Below, piece by piece: positions 1 through 8,310 of a stretch of 64,000 nucleotides of DNA. The DNA lies in the NCBI RefSeq assembly GCF_023062595.1, contig NZ_JALLAN010000013.1, forward strand, positions 62,001 to 126,000, given 5' to 3'. The notes beneath the pieces were generated by a model that was not told the DNA's origin, searched no databases, and saw only the letters and a list, made by a program, of their open reading frames with translations. Origin of the DNA: Arthrobacter rhizosphaerae. GTDB taxonomy: Bacteria > Actinomycetota > Actinomycetes > Actinomycetales > Micrococcaceae. The translations under genes were made by a program, and so were the position numbers. The number at the start of each line of letters is the position of its first letter. Within the stretch, counting starts at the first letter, position 1.

Positions 1-1805
1 GTGCTGTCAGGATGGGCCGCAATGCAGTCAGGGCCGGCGGTGGCACCCCGCCTGTCGAACCTTGGAGTATCCCTGATGGCAAAAACAGGCAAACCAGCTT
101 CCGTGAGCTGAGCCGCGGTCGCTGCCCAGCCGGGATCGAAATATTCGGGAACAGTGTCGCTGTAGCCGGCCCGTGTGCTGGTGGTAACCACAGCGTCAGG
201 CTTCATGGCAATAATCTTCTTCACCTCGTCCTGTATGAAATCAGCGCAGCCCGGCGGCAGAAGAGGATCGGCTCCCCCAGATAACGGGCAGAACCCTCCG
301 GTGATAGTGACAACGCGCCAGTTGTGTTCTTTGGCCATCTCAATGAAAGGTGTGGCAAGAACGTATGCATGGGAACTCCCGAAGACCACAATGGTCCGTT
401 CGGCATTGTCCCCTGGAGTTTCGCATTGAGTCCGATACGCATCTTCCGTGCTGCCGGGAAGGTCCTGGCAGGGTTCCAGGCCCTTTGGCCACTCGTCCGG
501 CAAGGCAGTCAGCGATGGCACCAGTGGTGCATTCGGGGCTCCCGCAGACACGAACCCGGGGACCATGGCCAACGCGCCAGGATTGTCCTTCGGGCTGTGC
601 GCAGCCAGTCCATTTGCCTCGGAGTCAATGCCGAATCGCCATCCAACTAAGGGAGTTGCGCAAACTGCGGCGCACAGCAGGATGGCCAAGGCCGAACGGC
701 GTCTGTTTACTTCCGGCCACTTCCATTCCCTCCAGGGCTTTTCGAGAAAGCGTGTCGTAAGGAACGCCAGAATCAGGGACGCGGCGATGATAAAAGTCCC
801 GGACAGCCATCCGGCATGCTCTTTGCCACTCCATGCCAGCCCGATGACAAGTACCGGCCAATGCCACAGATACAGCGCATAGGAGTTGTCCCCGAGCTTC
901 ACCAGCAATTTGGAACTGAGAATCCTGTCGACCCCGAGCGCGCTCCCGGTTTGGCCGGCGGCAATAACACAGGCCGCGGAAAGCGTGGGCCAGAGTGCAG
1001 CCTCGCCGGGAAAAGCGGTTTGGACGTTGAGGAGGATCCCGCACGCCAGCATGGCAAGGATGCCCACCCAGCCCAGTACGACGCGAACCGTTCGAGGCAG
1101 GCGCAGTCCCGGGAGGATAAGGGCAACGAGTGTCCCCAGCGCGAATTCCCACAAGCGGGCCCACGTGTCAAAGTAAGCCTCGGCCTGGTTGCTGGCCGTG
1201 AAATAGATGGAACACCCCAGCGAAATCACAAATATGGCGCCGAAAACATAAACAAGCAGGGGCCGATAATGCAGCCGGTATCTCCTGGCTGCCCAAGCTG
1301 TGACTACGAAAATCAGCGGCCAAAGAATAAAGACCTGTCCCTGAATGGACAGCGACCAGAAATGCTGAAGAGGGCTCGCCAAGCTATGGTCCGTTGCATA
1401 GTAATCCACAGCCTGGCTCTGGAGCAGCCAATTCTGGGTGTACGCCAAGGAGGCCCAACCCTGCTGAATGATGTCCAGCCACCGTGTACGGGGCAGGAAC
1501 AGAAAAGTGGCCAGCATCGTCGCGACGATGACGGTCACGGCAGCAGGGAGAAGCCTGCGGAAAAGGTGGAGCCAGTGCTTCACGAGGCTCACCTGAACAC
1601 GTTGCTCGAACCGCGCAACGAATTGCAGAGTCATTAGGAAGGCCGAGATCAGAAGGAAGACATCCACTCCGCCCGAAACCCGTCCGAACCATACGTGATA
1701 ACTGACCACCATGAGCACTGCAAGGGACCGCAGACCCTGTATTTCCGGGCGGAAGGCAGATTTTCGACGCGTGTTCGGGACACCGCTATGACGGCGTGGC
1801 GGCAT
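1..1805 (-). CDS. Membrane acyltransferase (acyltransferase 3 family) with C-terminal SGNH domain, 3' end cut off by the window
   Basis: About 601 codons are visible and the frame stays open to base 1, so the C-terminus lies outside. Starting at ATG 1805 the protein reads MPPRRHSGVPNTRRKSAFRP and then the family opening (PEIQGLRSLAVLMVVSYHVW, followed by GGVDVFLLISAFLMT), where the active-site His of acyltransferase-3 proteins is in the YHVW segment. About ten hydrophobic segments follow, ending near the NSYALYLWHWP motif typical of OatA/WecH-like enzymes. The last visible part carries an SGNH-like block (VVFGSSHAYV). Family knowledge: such proteins O-acetylate peptidoglycan or surface glycans, with the SGNH domain outside the membrane. 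The substrate is not predictable. The start is supported by family alignment; upstream GAGAA is a weak ribosome site. Confidence 0.8.
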   Translation of the reverse strand, partial: MPPRRHSGVPNTRRKSAFRPEIQGLRSLAVLMVVSYHVWFGRVSGGVDVFLLISAFLMTLQFVARFEQRVQVSLVKHWLHLFRRLLPAAVTVIVATMLATFLFLPRTRWLDIIQQGWASLAYTQNWLLQSQAVDYYATDHSLASPLQHFWSLSIQGQVFILWPLIFVVTAWAARRYRLHYRPLLVYVFGAIFVISLGCSIYFTASNQAEAYFDTWARLWEFALGTLVALILPGLRLPRTVRVVLGWVGILAMLACGILLNVQTAFPGEAALWPTLSAACVIAAGQTGSALGVDRILSSKLLVKLGDNSYALYLWHWPVLVIGLAWSGKEHAGWLSGTFIIAASLILAFLTTRFLEKPWREWKWPEVNRRRSALAILLCAAVCATPLVGWRFGIDSEANGLAAHSPKDNPGALAMVPGFVSAGAPNAPLVPSLTALPDEWPKGLEPCQDLPGSTEDAYRTQCETPGDNAERTIVVFGSSHAYVLATPFIEMAKEHNWRVVTITGGFCPLSGGADPLLPPGCADFIQDEVKKIIAMKPDAVVTTSTRAGYSDTVPEYFDPGWAATAAQLTEAGLPVFAIRDTPRFDRRGATAGPDCIAAHPDS

Positions 1806-1868
1806 CGCGGTTCTCGCAACAGACAAAAGAAAAACCCTTCGGAGCGCCTAATCAAAACATCCATGTTA

Positions 1869-1896
1869 CCGATTCGTGACCTTTAATACGAATCGG
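1869..1896. promoter_or_regulatory. Perfect 9-bp inverted repeat upstream of the acyltransferase
   Basis: CCGATTCGT at 1869-1877 and ACGAATCGG at 1888-1896 are exact reverse complements separated by 10 bases, some 65 bases upstream of the acyltransferase start. It could be an operator for an unknown repressor or a small hairpin. The rest of the 227-base gap between the acyltransferase and groL holds only the groL terminator. Confidence 0.35.
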
Positions 1897-1978
1897 CGGC
1901 ATGGGCCGGCTTGTCCCCGGGAGCTATTAGTTCACTCTTTTCTGGGAATTGACAGGACGTTTTATGAGGGAACAGCAA

Positions 1979-2012
1979 AAAGCTCCGGCCAGGATTTCCT
2001 GGCCGGAGCTTT
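1979..2012 (-). terminator. Rho-independent terminator of groL
   Basis: A perfect 15-bp stem (AAAGCTCCGGCCAGG / CCTGGCCGGAGCTTT) with a 4-base loop, followed on the minus strand by a run of T. It lies about 20 bases after the groL stop codon. Confidence 0.85.
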
Positions 2013-2032
2013 TCGTGAAACTGCAGATTCAG

Positions 2033-3643
2033 CTAGTGCTTGTGGCCTGCGTGTTCTTCTTCTTCCGCAGGCTTCTCTACGACAAGTGTCTCAGTGGTGA
2101 GGACCAGTGCCGCGATGGACGCTGCATTGCGGAGTGCCGCACGAGTCACCTTGACGGGGTCGATGACGCCGGCAGCGATGAGGTCTTCGTACTGCCCGGA
2201 CTTGGCGTTGAACCCGTGGTGAAGTTCGGCGTCTGCCACCTTGGCGACCACAACGTAGCCGTCGAAACCGGCGTTCTGGGCGATCCAGCGGAGGGGCTGG
2301 ACGAGGGCACGGCGCACGATGCCAACAGCAGCTGCAGCATCGCCATCGAGTGCCTGGACGGCCGGGTCCTCATCCAACGCCTTCAGGGCGTGGATCAGGG
2401 CGGAACCGCCACCGGCAACAATGCCTTCTTCAAGAGCAGCACGGGTGGAGGAGACAGCATCCTCGATGCGGTGCTTCTTTTCCTTCAGCTCCACTTCCGT
2501 GGCCGCGCCGACCTTGATGACTCCGATGCCGCCGGCCAGTTTGGCGAGGCGCTCCTGGAGCTTTTCCTTGTCCCAGTCGGAGTCCGTGCGGGTGAGCTCG
2601 GCGCGCAGCTGGGCGACCCTTGCTGCGACATCCTCTGCCGTGCCGGCGCCGTCAACGATGGTGGTGTTGTCCTTGGTAACCGTGATTCGGCGGGCCGTAC
2701 CCAGAACCTCGAGGCCAACAGTGTCCAGGCTCAGGCCAAGCTCCGGGGACACTACCTGGGCACCGGTAAGGGTGGCGATGTCCTGCAGCATGGCCTTGCG
2801 GCGGTCGCCGAAGCCCGGAGCCTTGACGGCAACCACGTTCAGGGTGCCGCGGATGCGGTTGACGATCAGGGTGGACAATGCCTCGCCGTCGACGTCTTCA
2901 GCGATGATGAAGAGCGGCTTGGAGCTCTGCAGTGCCTTCTCCAGCAGCGGCAGGAAGTCCTGTACCGAGGAGATCTTGCCCTGGTTGATCAGGATCAGGG
3001 CGTCTTCGAGGACGGCTTCCTGGCGTTCCGCGTCGGTGACGAAGTACGGGGACAGGTAGCCCTTGTCGAACTGCATGCCCTCGGTGAGGACCAGTTCGGT
3101 CTGGGTGGTGGAAGATTCTTCGATGGTGATCACACCATCCTTGCCAACCTTGCCGAATGCTTCAGCCAGGAGCTCGCCAACCTCGTCGCTCTGCGCCGAG
3201 ATGGCTGCAACGTTGGCCACCTGGGTTCCTTCGACCGGCCGGGCGTTCTCGAGCAGACGGGCGGCGACGGCCTCAACAGAGACCTCGATGCCGCGCTTGA
3301 TCTGGCCGGGGGCAGCGCCGGCAGCAACGTTGCGCAGGCCTTCCTTGACAAGGGCCTGTGCCAGGACGGTCGCGGTGGTGGTGCCGTCACCGGCGACGTC
3401 GTTGGTCTTGGTAGCGACTTCCTTGGCCAGCTGGGCACCAAGGTTTTCGTAGGGGTCATCCAATTCGACTTCGCGGGCGATAGTCACGCCGTCGTTGGTG
3501 ATAGTGGGAGCTCCCCACTTCTTGTCCAAAACAACGTTGCGGCCGCGCGGGCCCAGCGTCACCTTGACGGTATTGGCGAGCTTGTCGATGCCGGCTTCGA
3601 GCGACCGGCGGGCAGCGTCGTTAAACGCAAGCTGCTTTGCCAT
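2033..3643 (-). CDS. groL: 60-kDa chaperonin GroEL
   Basis: A 536-residue protein of normal GroEL length that folds client proteins in the cytosol with GroES and ATP. The nucleotide-binding DGTTT sequence is at residues 86-90 and the GGGSAL segment lies near residue 410. The C-terminus ends in an acidic then histidine-containing tail (EEEEHAGHKH) instead of the Gly-Gly-Met tail of E. coli GroEL; His-containing tails are known in one class of actinobacterial GroEL paralogues, so a second groEL may exist elsewhere in the genome. ATG 3643 is preceded by AAAGGA. The gene follows groS by 81 bases and probably shares its CIRCE-controlled promoter. Confidence 0.98.
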   Translation of the reverse strand: MAKQLAFNDAARRSLEAGIDKLANTVKVTLGPRGRNVVLDKKWGAPTITNDGVTIAREVELDDPYENLGAQLAKEVATKTNDVAGDGTTTATVLAQALVKEGLRNVAAGAAPGQIKRGIEVSVEAVAARLLENARPVEGTQVANVAAISAQSDEVGELLAEAFGKVGKDGVITIEESSTTQTELVLTEGMQFDKGYLSPYFVTDAERQEAVLEDALILINQGKISSVQDFLPLLEKALQSSKPLFIIAEDVDGEALSTLIVNRIRGTLNVVAVKAPGFGDRRKAMLQDIATLTGAQVVSPELGLSLDTVGLEVLGTARRITVTKDNTTIVDGAGTAEDVAARVAQLRAELTRTDSDWDKEKLQERLAKLAGGIGVIKVGAATEVELKEKKHRIEDAVSSTRAALEEGIVAGGGSALIHALKALDEDPAVQALDGDAAAAVGIVRRALVQPLRWIAQNAGFDGYVVVAKVADAELHHGFNAKSGQYEDLIAAGVIDPVKVTRAALRNAASIAALVLTTETLVVEKPAEEEEHAGHKH

Positions 3644-3724
3644 GGTTGTGTCCTTTCAAAGACAGAAACCCCGCGCTGCTGACCGTCAGACAAGTCAGAC
3701 GAGCCAGCTGCGCGGGGTCAAGAG

Positions 3725-4021
3725 TTACTTAACGACGATCGCCAGAACGTCGCGGGCGGACAGCACGAGGTACTCGGTGCCGCTGTGCTTGACTTCGGTT
3801 CCGCCGTACTTCGAGTAGATTACGACGTCGCCTTCAGCGACATCGAGCGGAACGCGGTTGCCGTTGTCGTCAAAGCGGCCGGGGCCTACTGCAACAACTT
3901 CGCCTTCCTGCGGCTTCTCCTGCGCGGAGTCCGGGATGACCAGGCCGGAAGCCGTGGTCTGCTCGGCTTCGAGCGGGCGGACAACAATACGATCCTCAAG
4001 AGGCTTAATAGAGACCGACAC
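3725..4021 (-). CDS. groS: 10-kDa co-chaperonin GroES
   Basis: A 98-residue protein with the family opening SIKPLEDRIVVRP and closing with the hydrophobic strand near LVLSARDVLAIV. It caps the GroEL ring during folding. The start is GTG 4021, chosen because AGGAGAGG lies 5-13 bases upstream and the first residues match the family. It is the first gene of the groS-groL operon; two CIRCE boxes and a vegetative promoter lie just upstream. Confidence 0.98.
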   Translation of the reverse strand: MSVSIKPLEDRIVVRPLEAEQTTASGLVIPDSAQEKPQEGEVVAVGPGRFDDNGNRVPLDVAEGDVVIYSKYGGTEVKHSGTEYLVLSARDVLAIVVK

Positions 4022-4131
4022 TCGGACCTCTCCTTTTCGTCAGCAAATTCATGGACAGTAAAACTGTGCCTTTGGCTGGCAAACCGTCGTCGCGGGTGCC
4101 GGCAGCAGCCGGGCTGGCAGTTCTTCATGTG

Positions 4132-4158
4132 TTAGCACCCTCCTGGGGAGAGTGCTAA
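4132..4158. promoter_or_regulatory. CIRCE operator (HrcA box), start-proximal copy
   Basis: TTAGCACCC, nine bases, GAGTGCTAA. It differs from the CIRCE consensus (TTAGCACTC-N9-GAGTGCTAA) at one position. It lies just downstream of the predicted groS transcription start, where bound HrcA would block transcription outside heat shock. Confidence 0.93.
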
Positions 4159-4163
4159 TGAAG

Positions 4164-4192
4164 ACTCTATGTAACCGTTAGCACTCGGTCAA
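4164..4192 (-). promoter_or_regulatory. Vegetative promoter of groS-groL
   Basis: On the minus strand TTGACC (4187-4192) and TAGAGT (4164-4169) are separated by exactly 17 bases, a good sigma-70-type promoter. The upstream CIRCE box covers its -35 region and the other box lies just after the start site, so HrcA could grip both sides of the promoter. Confidence 0.8.
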
Positions 4193-4204
4193 GGCGAGTG
4201 CCAG
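4178..4204. promoter_or_regulatory. CIRCE operator (HrcA box), promoter-overlapping copy
   Basis: TTAGCACTC, nine bases, GAGTGCCAG. The left half is perfect; the right half deviates at its last two or three bases. It overlaps the -35 element of the groS promoter. Two boxes suggest tight heat-shock repression by HrcA, whose gene is not in this window. Confidence 0.85.
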
Positions 4205-4247
4205 AATTTCGTCGCAGGTGAACGACTGGGGAAGCTTCAGCCGGTGG

Positions 4248-4631
4248 CTAGGAGTCCGCCAGATCGTCAAATCCAAGATTCTCACCGCTGTCTTCCCTGT
4301 TCTGCGGCGAGTTCCGGCTGCGGAACAAAACAATGGCTGCGGCTACTGCTGTTACGGCAGAAGCGATAAGGACAACAATGCCGCCAACCCGGACAGCTGA
4401 ATAGAGCTCCCGGATGTCCCTGGCTTCGTCGCTGGGATCGTTGATGTTCTTGCCGCCCACCGAATACACGGTGGCGTTGAAGGAATCGAGTGCGAAGATG
4501 ATGACCAGCAGTGCAAGGCTGATGACGACGACGGCTGCTGCCGCTATCAGGGCCGGCCGGGCATACTTGACGATGCCGTCGGCGGGAATCTGGTCATTTG
4601 CGTTTGCCTGCTGTTCTTCATACTCTTCCAT
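4248..4631 (-). CDS. Hypothetical membrane protein with two transmembrane segments
   Basis: A 127-residue protein I do not recognise by name. An acidic, Gln/Asn-rich N-terminus (about 25 residues) is followed by a hydrophobic segment near residues 26-48, a polar loop of about 40 residues, a second hydrophobic segment near residues 80-102, and a polar acidic tail. Both termini are therefore likely on the same side of the membrane. It is transcribed divergently from the methyltransferase gene. Its start ATG 4631 has a TAGGGT -10 box seven bases upstream, suggesting a leaderless mRNA. Confidence 0.75.
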   Translation of the reverse strand: MEEYEEQQANANDQIPADGIVKYARPALIAAAAVVVISLALLVIIFALDSFNATVYSVGGKNINDPSDEARDIRELYSAVRVGGIVVLIASAVTAVAAAIVLFRSRNSPQNREDSGENLGFDDLADS

Positions 4632-4638
4632 GTCTTCA

Positions 4639-4680
4639 ACCCTAGCGGGGACACCACCTGGTCATGGCCTCCACTAGGGT
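4639..4680. promoter_or_regulatory. Mirror-image pair of leaderless promoters (two TAGGGT -10 boxes)
   Basis: ACCCTA at 4639-4644 reads TAGGGT on the minus strand, seven bases before ATG 4631. TAGGGT at 4675-4680 is seven bases before ATG 4688 on the plus strand. Both are followed by TTGA. The two starts are only 56 bases apart, so the -35 regions of the divergent promoters interleave. Confidence 0.6.
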
Positions 4681-4687
4681 TGATTGC

Positions 4688-5926
4688 ATGGCTGACGCAA
4701 CACAGGACCTCATCGCCCCACTGCTGACCAGCGAGGGGTGGGAGTTGCTTGCTTCACTGGGTCCCTACCGTGAAGCGGAGGCTTTCCAGCAGAATGCGGC
4801 CCTTCGAAAAGCCGGGCACTCGCCGTCCCTCGTCTCAGCGGTCCTGACCCAGTCGCGCCTGCGGACCAAGGCGGAAGGCAAATTCGGTGAGTTTGCCCGT
4901 CAAATGATCTTCACCCCGGCCGGGCTGGAACAGTCCACCCGTCTCCCTGTTGCGGCACGCCACGCCGAACGGTACCTCAAGGCGGGCATCAGGCATGTGG
5001 CCGACCTCGGCTGCGGTCTGGGTGCGGACTCCATGGCCCTTGCATCCCTGGACATTCGCGTCACTGCGGTGGAGCAGGATGAAACGACCGCAGCCTGCGC
5101 CACCATGAACCTCATTCCGTTCCCCAATGCCACCGTGGTCCATGCCGACGCCACCACGCTTTCCCTTGAAGGCATCGACGGCGTCTGGCTGGATCCGGCG
5201 CGACGCACCACCTCCACTTCTGGAACCCGGCGGATCTGGGACCCGGAGGATTTCTCACCTCCGCTGTCTTTCGTAGAATCCTTGGCTAAATCAGGCCGCG
5301 CTGTTGGCGTGAAGATGGGTCCGGGTATACCGCATAACTCTGTTCCGGCCGGATGCGAAGCCCAATGGGTTTCGGTGGGAGGAGACGTCACGGAGGTGGC
5401 CCTCTGGTTCAATGCCGTCAGCCGCCCTGGAGTCCGACGTGCCGCGCTGCTGCTGGGAGCCCAGGGCGCTGCGGAGATTACCAGCGAGGAAGATTTCGAC
5501 GGCGGCCCGGTAGCCCCTGTGGGGCCGGTCGAAGGCTACCTCTACGAACCTGACGGCGCCGTCATCCGCGCAGGCCTTGTAGCCGACGTCGCGCTTGAAC
5601 TCGATGGCCACTTGGTGGACGAGCACATCGCTTACATCTGCGCTGCGGACATGAGGGATACACCCTTTGCCCGCGCCTACAGGATTCTCGAAGTCATGCC
5701 GTACAACGTCAAAGCCCTGAAGTCATGGGTGAAAGATAACGGCATCGGCGTGCTTGACATCAAAAAGCGGGGCACCTCCGTAACACCCGAGGAACTCCGC
5801 AAGCAGTTGCTCCCCGGTACCAAGTCCTCAGGGAAGAACGCCGCAAAGAAGTCGGCCACCCTGGTCCTCACCAGGATCGGCGAGGACCGGGTGGCCATCT
5901 CGGTGGAGCCTGTCCAGGTGCCTTAA
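4688..5926 (+). CDS. Class I SAM-dependent methyltransferase with THUMP-like C-terminal domain
   Basis: A 412-residue protein. The SAM-binding motif DLGCGLGADS is near residue 107 and a motif-IV-like WLDPARRT near residue 168 resembles the (N/D)PP(Y/F) region of nucleic-acid methyltransferases. The C-terminal 90 residues form the small THUMP-like domain seen in this actinobacterial family (NVKALKSWVKDNGIGVLDIK). Family knowledge suggests RNA methylation but no substrate is established here. Start ATG 4688 was chosen because a TAGGGT -10 box is seven bases upstream; an in-frame ATG at 4664 has no ribosome site. Confidence 0.85.
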   Translation: MADATQDLIAPLLTSEGWELLASLGPYREAEAFQQNAALRKAGHSPSLVSAVLTQSRLRTKAEGKFGEFARQMIFTPAGLEQSTRLPVAARHAERYLKAGIRHVADLGCGLGADSMALASLDIRVTAVEQDETTAACATMNLIPFPNATVVHADATTLSLEGIDGVWLDPARRTTSTSGTRRIWDPEDFSPPLSFVESLAKSGRAVGVKMGPGIPHNSVPAGCEAQWVSVGGDVTEVALWFNAVSRPGVRRAALLLGAQGAAEITSEEDFDGGPVAPVGPVEGYLYEPDGAVIRAGLVADVALELDGHLVDEHIAYICAADMRDTPFARAYRILEVMPYNVKALKSWVKDNGIGVLDIKKRGTSVTPEELRKQLLPGTKSSGKNAAKKSATLVLTRIGEDRVAISVEPVQVP

Positions 5927-5945
5927 CCCGGCTCGACGGGCGGGC

Positions 5946-6794
5946 TTACTGGGCCCGCATGAACTCCTCCGCGGCACGAACCTGGGCATCTGTGGGCCTG
6001 ATCCCGGTGTAAAGAACAAACTGCTCCAAGGCCTGGATGGTGGCTACCTCTGCCCCCGTGATAACGGTCTTGCCCGCCGCCCTGCCCGCTGCGATCAAAG
6101 GTGTCTCCGCCGGTAAGGCGACGACATCGAACACCACCTTTGCGGCATCGATCGCCGTCTGTGGGAACGACAGGCCGTTGGCCCCCGCTCCCCCAGCTGT
6201 GCTGCTTGCCATACCGCCAGCCATACCAACAGGGGTGACGTTAATAATCATGTCCGCCTCGCCGAGCTCAGCTGCTGTGCCATCGCCATCGCCGTCCCGC
6301 TGCGCCTGCCAGCTGAAGCCGTAGAGCTCTGCCAGCGAGCGCCCGGAGGCCTCGTTCCGGGCAACGATGGTGACGTCCCGGAAGCCGGCGTCACGGAGGG
6401 CAGCTGCAGTGGCTTTCGCCATGCCCCCTGACCCCTTGAGCAGCACAGAGTAGTGGGTGGGGATCTCGTTTCGCTTCAACAACTGTTCGATGGCTGTGTA
6501 ATCGGTGTTGTACGCCGTGAGCCTGCCGGCATCGTTGACGATGGTGTTGACCGAGTCGATGGCCTTCGCGGAGGGGTCCATGACGTCGACCAGCTCAATG
6601 ACCTCTTCCTTATAGGGCATGGAGATGGCGCAACCCCTGATGCCCAGCCCGCGAACACCGGCGATTGCCTGGCCCAGATCCGTAGGCGCAAACGCCTTGT
6701 AGATCCAGTTGAGGCCAAGCTGCTCGTACAGGTGGTTGTGGAAGCGCGTCCCGTTGTTGCTGGGCCGGGCAGAGAGCGAGATGCATAAGGTCAT
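5946..6794 (-). CDS. Shikimate 5-dehydrogenase-like oxidoreductase
   Basis: About 282 residues from ATG 6794. Visible family features: a catalytic-lysine region (SMPYKEEV), NTDYTAI for shikimate binding, a Rossmann motif (KGSGGMAKATAAAL) and NVTPVGM for NADP-side contacts. The usual N-terminal substrate loop Ser-x-Ser with His-Asn is replaced by SLSARPSNNGTRFHN, as in AroE-like paralogues rather than biosynthetic AroE. It probably reduces 3-dehydroshikimate or a related cyclitol. The start is uncertain: GTG 6815 is also possible, and the frame is open up to 6881 because it runs into a duplicated copy of the rpmJ 3' end. No convincing ribosome site was seen. Confidence 0.85.
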   Translation of the reverse strand: MTLCISLSARPSNNGTRFHNHLYEQLGLNWIYKAFAPTDLGQAIAGVRGLGIRGCAISMPYKEEVIELVDVMDPSAKAIDSVNTIVNDAGRLTAYNTDYTAIEQLLKRNEIPTHYSVLLKGSGGMAKATAAALRDAGFRDVTIVARNEASGRSLAELYGFSWQAQRDGDGDGTAAELGEADMIINVTPVGMAGGMASSTAGGAGANGLSFPQTAIDAAKVVFDVVALPAETPLIAAGRAAGKTVITGAEVATIQALEQFVLYTGIRPTDAQVRAAEEFMRAQ

Positions 6795-6831
6795 GTCTTT
6801 ATTCAGAATTGGCACAGCACCATTAAACCCG

Positions 6832-7014
6832 CAGCCCTGGCGGGCTTTCCGTTCCGCCTCCACCCCAAGCTCATTCTTCACTTGGGGCCCCTGAGGCGTC
6901 TCTTAACTCATTTCAGCCCTGGCGGGCTTTCCGTTCCGCCTCTTCCCCGCCCTCGTTCCTCAGGCGGGGGCCCCTGAGGCCTCACTTAACTCATTTCAGC
7001 CCTGGCGGGCTTTC
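6832..7014. repeat. Tandem 82-83-bp repeat derived from the 3' end of rpmJ
   Basis: The block beginning CAGCCCTGGCGGGCTTTC occurs at 6832, 6914 and 6997, spaced 82 and 83 bases. The 6997 copy is the genuine rpmJ end, coding KARQG-stop on the minus strand. The other two repeat it together with about 65 bases of downstream sequence that includes a GC-rich hairpin (CCTCAGG...CCTGAGG, 6958-6979 in the middle copy). The copy nearest the shikimate-dehydrogenase-like gene has lost one base. Confidence 0.85.
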
Positions 7015-7118
7015 ATTCGCGGATTCTTTTTGTTGATGACGAATGTTCTTCCTCTTCGGCGGACGATTTGGGCGCCTGGGATCTTTTTCAGGGCACGCAA
7101 CGAATTCCTGACCTTCAT
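6996..7118 (-). CDS. rpmJ: 50S ribosomal protein L36, zinc-independent (C-minus) form
   Basis: A 40-residue protein: it opens MKVRNSLRALKKIPGAQ, continues VRRRGRTFVINKKNPRMKARQG and contains no cysteine. Classical L36 binds zinc with three Cys and one His; this Cys-free version is the paralogue that replaces it under zinc limitation. ATG 7118 has AAGGAG seven bases upstream. It follows the CobW-like gene by 44 bases on the same strand, so both should be transcribed from the Zur-controlled promoter at 8311. Its 3' end has been duplicated in tandem just downstream. Confidence 0.92.
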   Translation of the reverse strand: MKVRNSLRALKKIPGAQIVRRRGRTFVINKKNPRMKARQG

Positions 7119-7162
7119 GTTTTCTCCTTCAATGGTTGTCACCGGCGATATGCCGGCATTTT

Positions 7163-8296
7163 CTACAGACTGCTTTCCAGCTCCCAGGGATCCTCAAGGG
7201 TGGCGAAGTCCTGGGCCATTTCTTCGTCAGTCAGCTGGCAGGCATCAAGCAGGGAGCGGATCTCGCCGCCGTCGATGTCTTCACCGCGGCCCGTCACCGC
7301 CACTACGGTGCTCCGGTCACCGAACTTCGGATGCCAGGCAAGCACGGCATCGGCGTCGCCCGTGTTTGCAGTCAGTCCCTCTTCCTGGTCCGCCACCCAC
7401 CGGCCGGTGTTTTCCAACCACACACGGGGACCGATGCCCATCAGGCCGATCCTCTGGGCCGGAGCGGACGCCATCCAGAGCCTTCCCCGCAGCCAATGTG
7501 AACCGGCGGCCAGGCGAGGCAGGGCTTCCCGGAAGCGCTCTGGATGAAGGGGCCGCTCCACACTGTGCAGCACCGTGCAGAATTCCCCGGAACGATCCCG
7601 GACAGGAACCCGAACAACCCCGAGCCGTGAGCGTGATGCAGCTTCCCGCCTGTCGTAGCAACGGGGGCGGAAGTGGTCGTGTGCCTCCACGAGAACGGCA
7701 TGCGGGGCCAGTTGCGTCATGAGTTGGACGCCGGAGTGCCAGTCACTTGATTCCTTGTCCACGCTGCCGGCCAGTTGCGCGCCGAGGCCGGCTTGGAGCA
7801 TCACAGTATCCACGTGCGCGAATTCGGTAATAAGGAACTCCCCGCTGGTACGGTCGTCTCCTCGTGCTGAAGTGAATCCGGATTCGAAGAGTGTATGCCG
7901 GTCCCAGATCTGGTGCTCGAGTTCCGCCGGATCGACCGCCAGCACGGCATTGTCAATCAAGATGTTGTCGCCCAGCCGTGCCGTCAGCTCCGCGACCACC
8001 AACCCCGTGGCAACTCCGGGCGGGAGGCCCAACACCACATGGGTGCAGTCCGTATCCATGAGGCGCTCCACAGTGGGCACCACATCCAGCCTGACAGTGC
8101 AGCTCAGGCAGCCATGCTCCAATGGCGTCTCTGCCCGCTCGATGAGCACACCATTCCGAAAAATCCGGCGCAGGACAACGTACCCCTCGAGGAGATCATG
8201 ATGTACCACCACGGAATTTCCATGGGTCTCCCCCAGACGGAAGGTTGCTTCCTGGCGGCATTGGGTATCGAGCGAACTGACAAGGGATAAATGCAT
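7163..8296 (-). CDS. CobW-family protein with degenerate P-loop, zinc-starvation operon
   Basis: A 377-residue protein. The CobW/ZNG metallochaperone metal motif is recognisable as GCLSCTVR near residues 62-69, matching the usual CxCC or CxxC signature, and the C-terminal third (residues 240-350) resembles the CobW C-terminal domain. The N-terminus, where GTPases have GxxxxGK(S/T), reads LSLVSSLDTQCRQEATF and has no Walker A lysine, so GTP hydrolysis is doubtful. Such P-loop-less forms are found in actinobacterial zinc regulons. The Zur-type box upstream and the zinc-free L36 downstream support a role in zinc handling. ATG 8296 may be leaderless: TAAGCT lies six bases upstream. Confidence 0.8.
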   Translation of the reverse strand: MHLSLVSSLDTQCRQEATFRLGETHGNSVVVHHDLLEGYVVLRRIFRNGVLIERAETPLEHGCLSCTVRLDVVPTVERLMDTDCTHVVLGLPPGVATGLVVAELTARLGDNILIDNAVLAVDPAELEHQIWDRHTLFESGFTSARGDDRTSGEFLITEFAHVDTVMLQAGLGAQLAGSVDKESSDWHSGVQLMTQLAPHAVLVEAHDHFRPRCYDRREAASRSRLGVVRVPVRDRSGEFCTVLHSVERPLHPERFREALPRLAAGSHWLRGRLWMASAPAQRIGLMGIGPRVWLENTGRWVADQEEGLTANTGDADAVLAWHPKFGDRSTVVAVTGRGEDIDGGEIRSLLDACQLTDEEMAQDFATLEDPWELESSL

Positions 8297-8310
8297 CCCC
8301 TGAGCTTAGA

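Noticed and set aside
1949..3682. A 577-codon open frame on the plus strand
   Set aside because: It lies exactly opposite groL. Its translation has no family resemblance and is a by-product of GC-rich codon use in the chaperonin gene.
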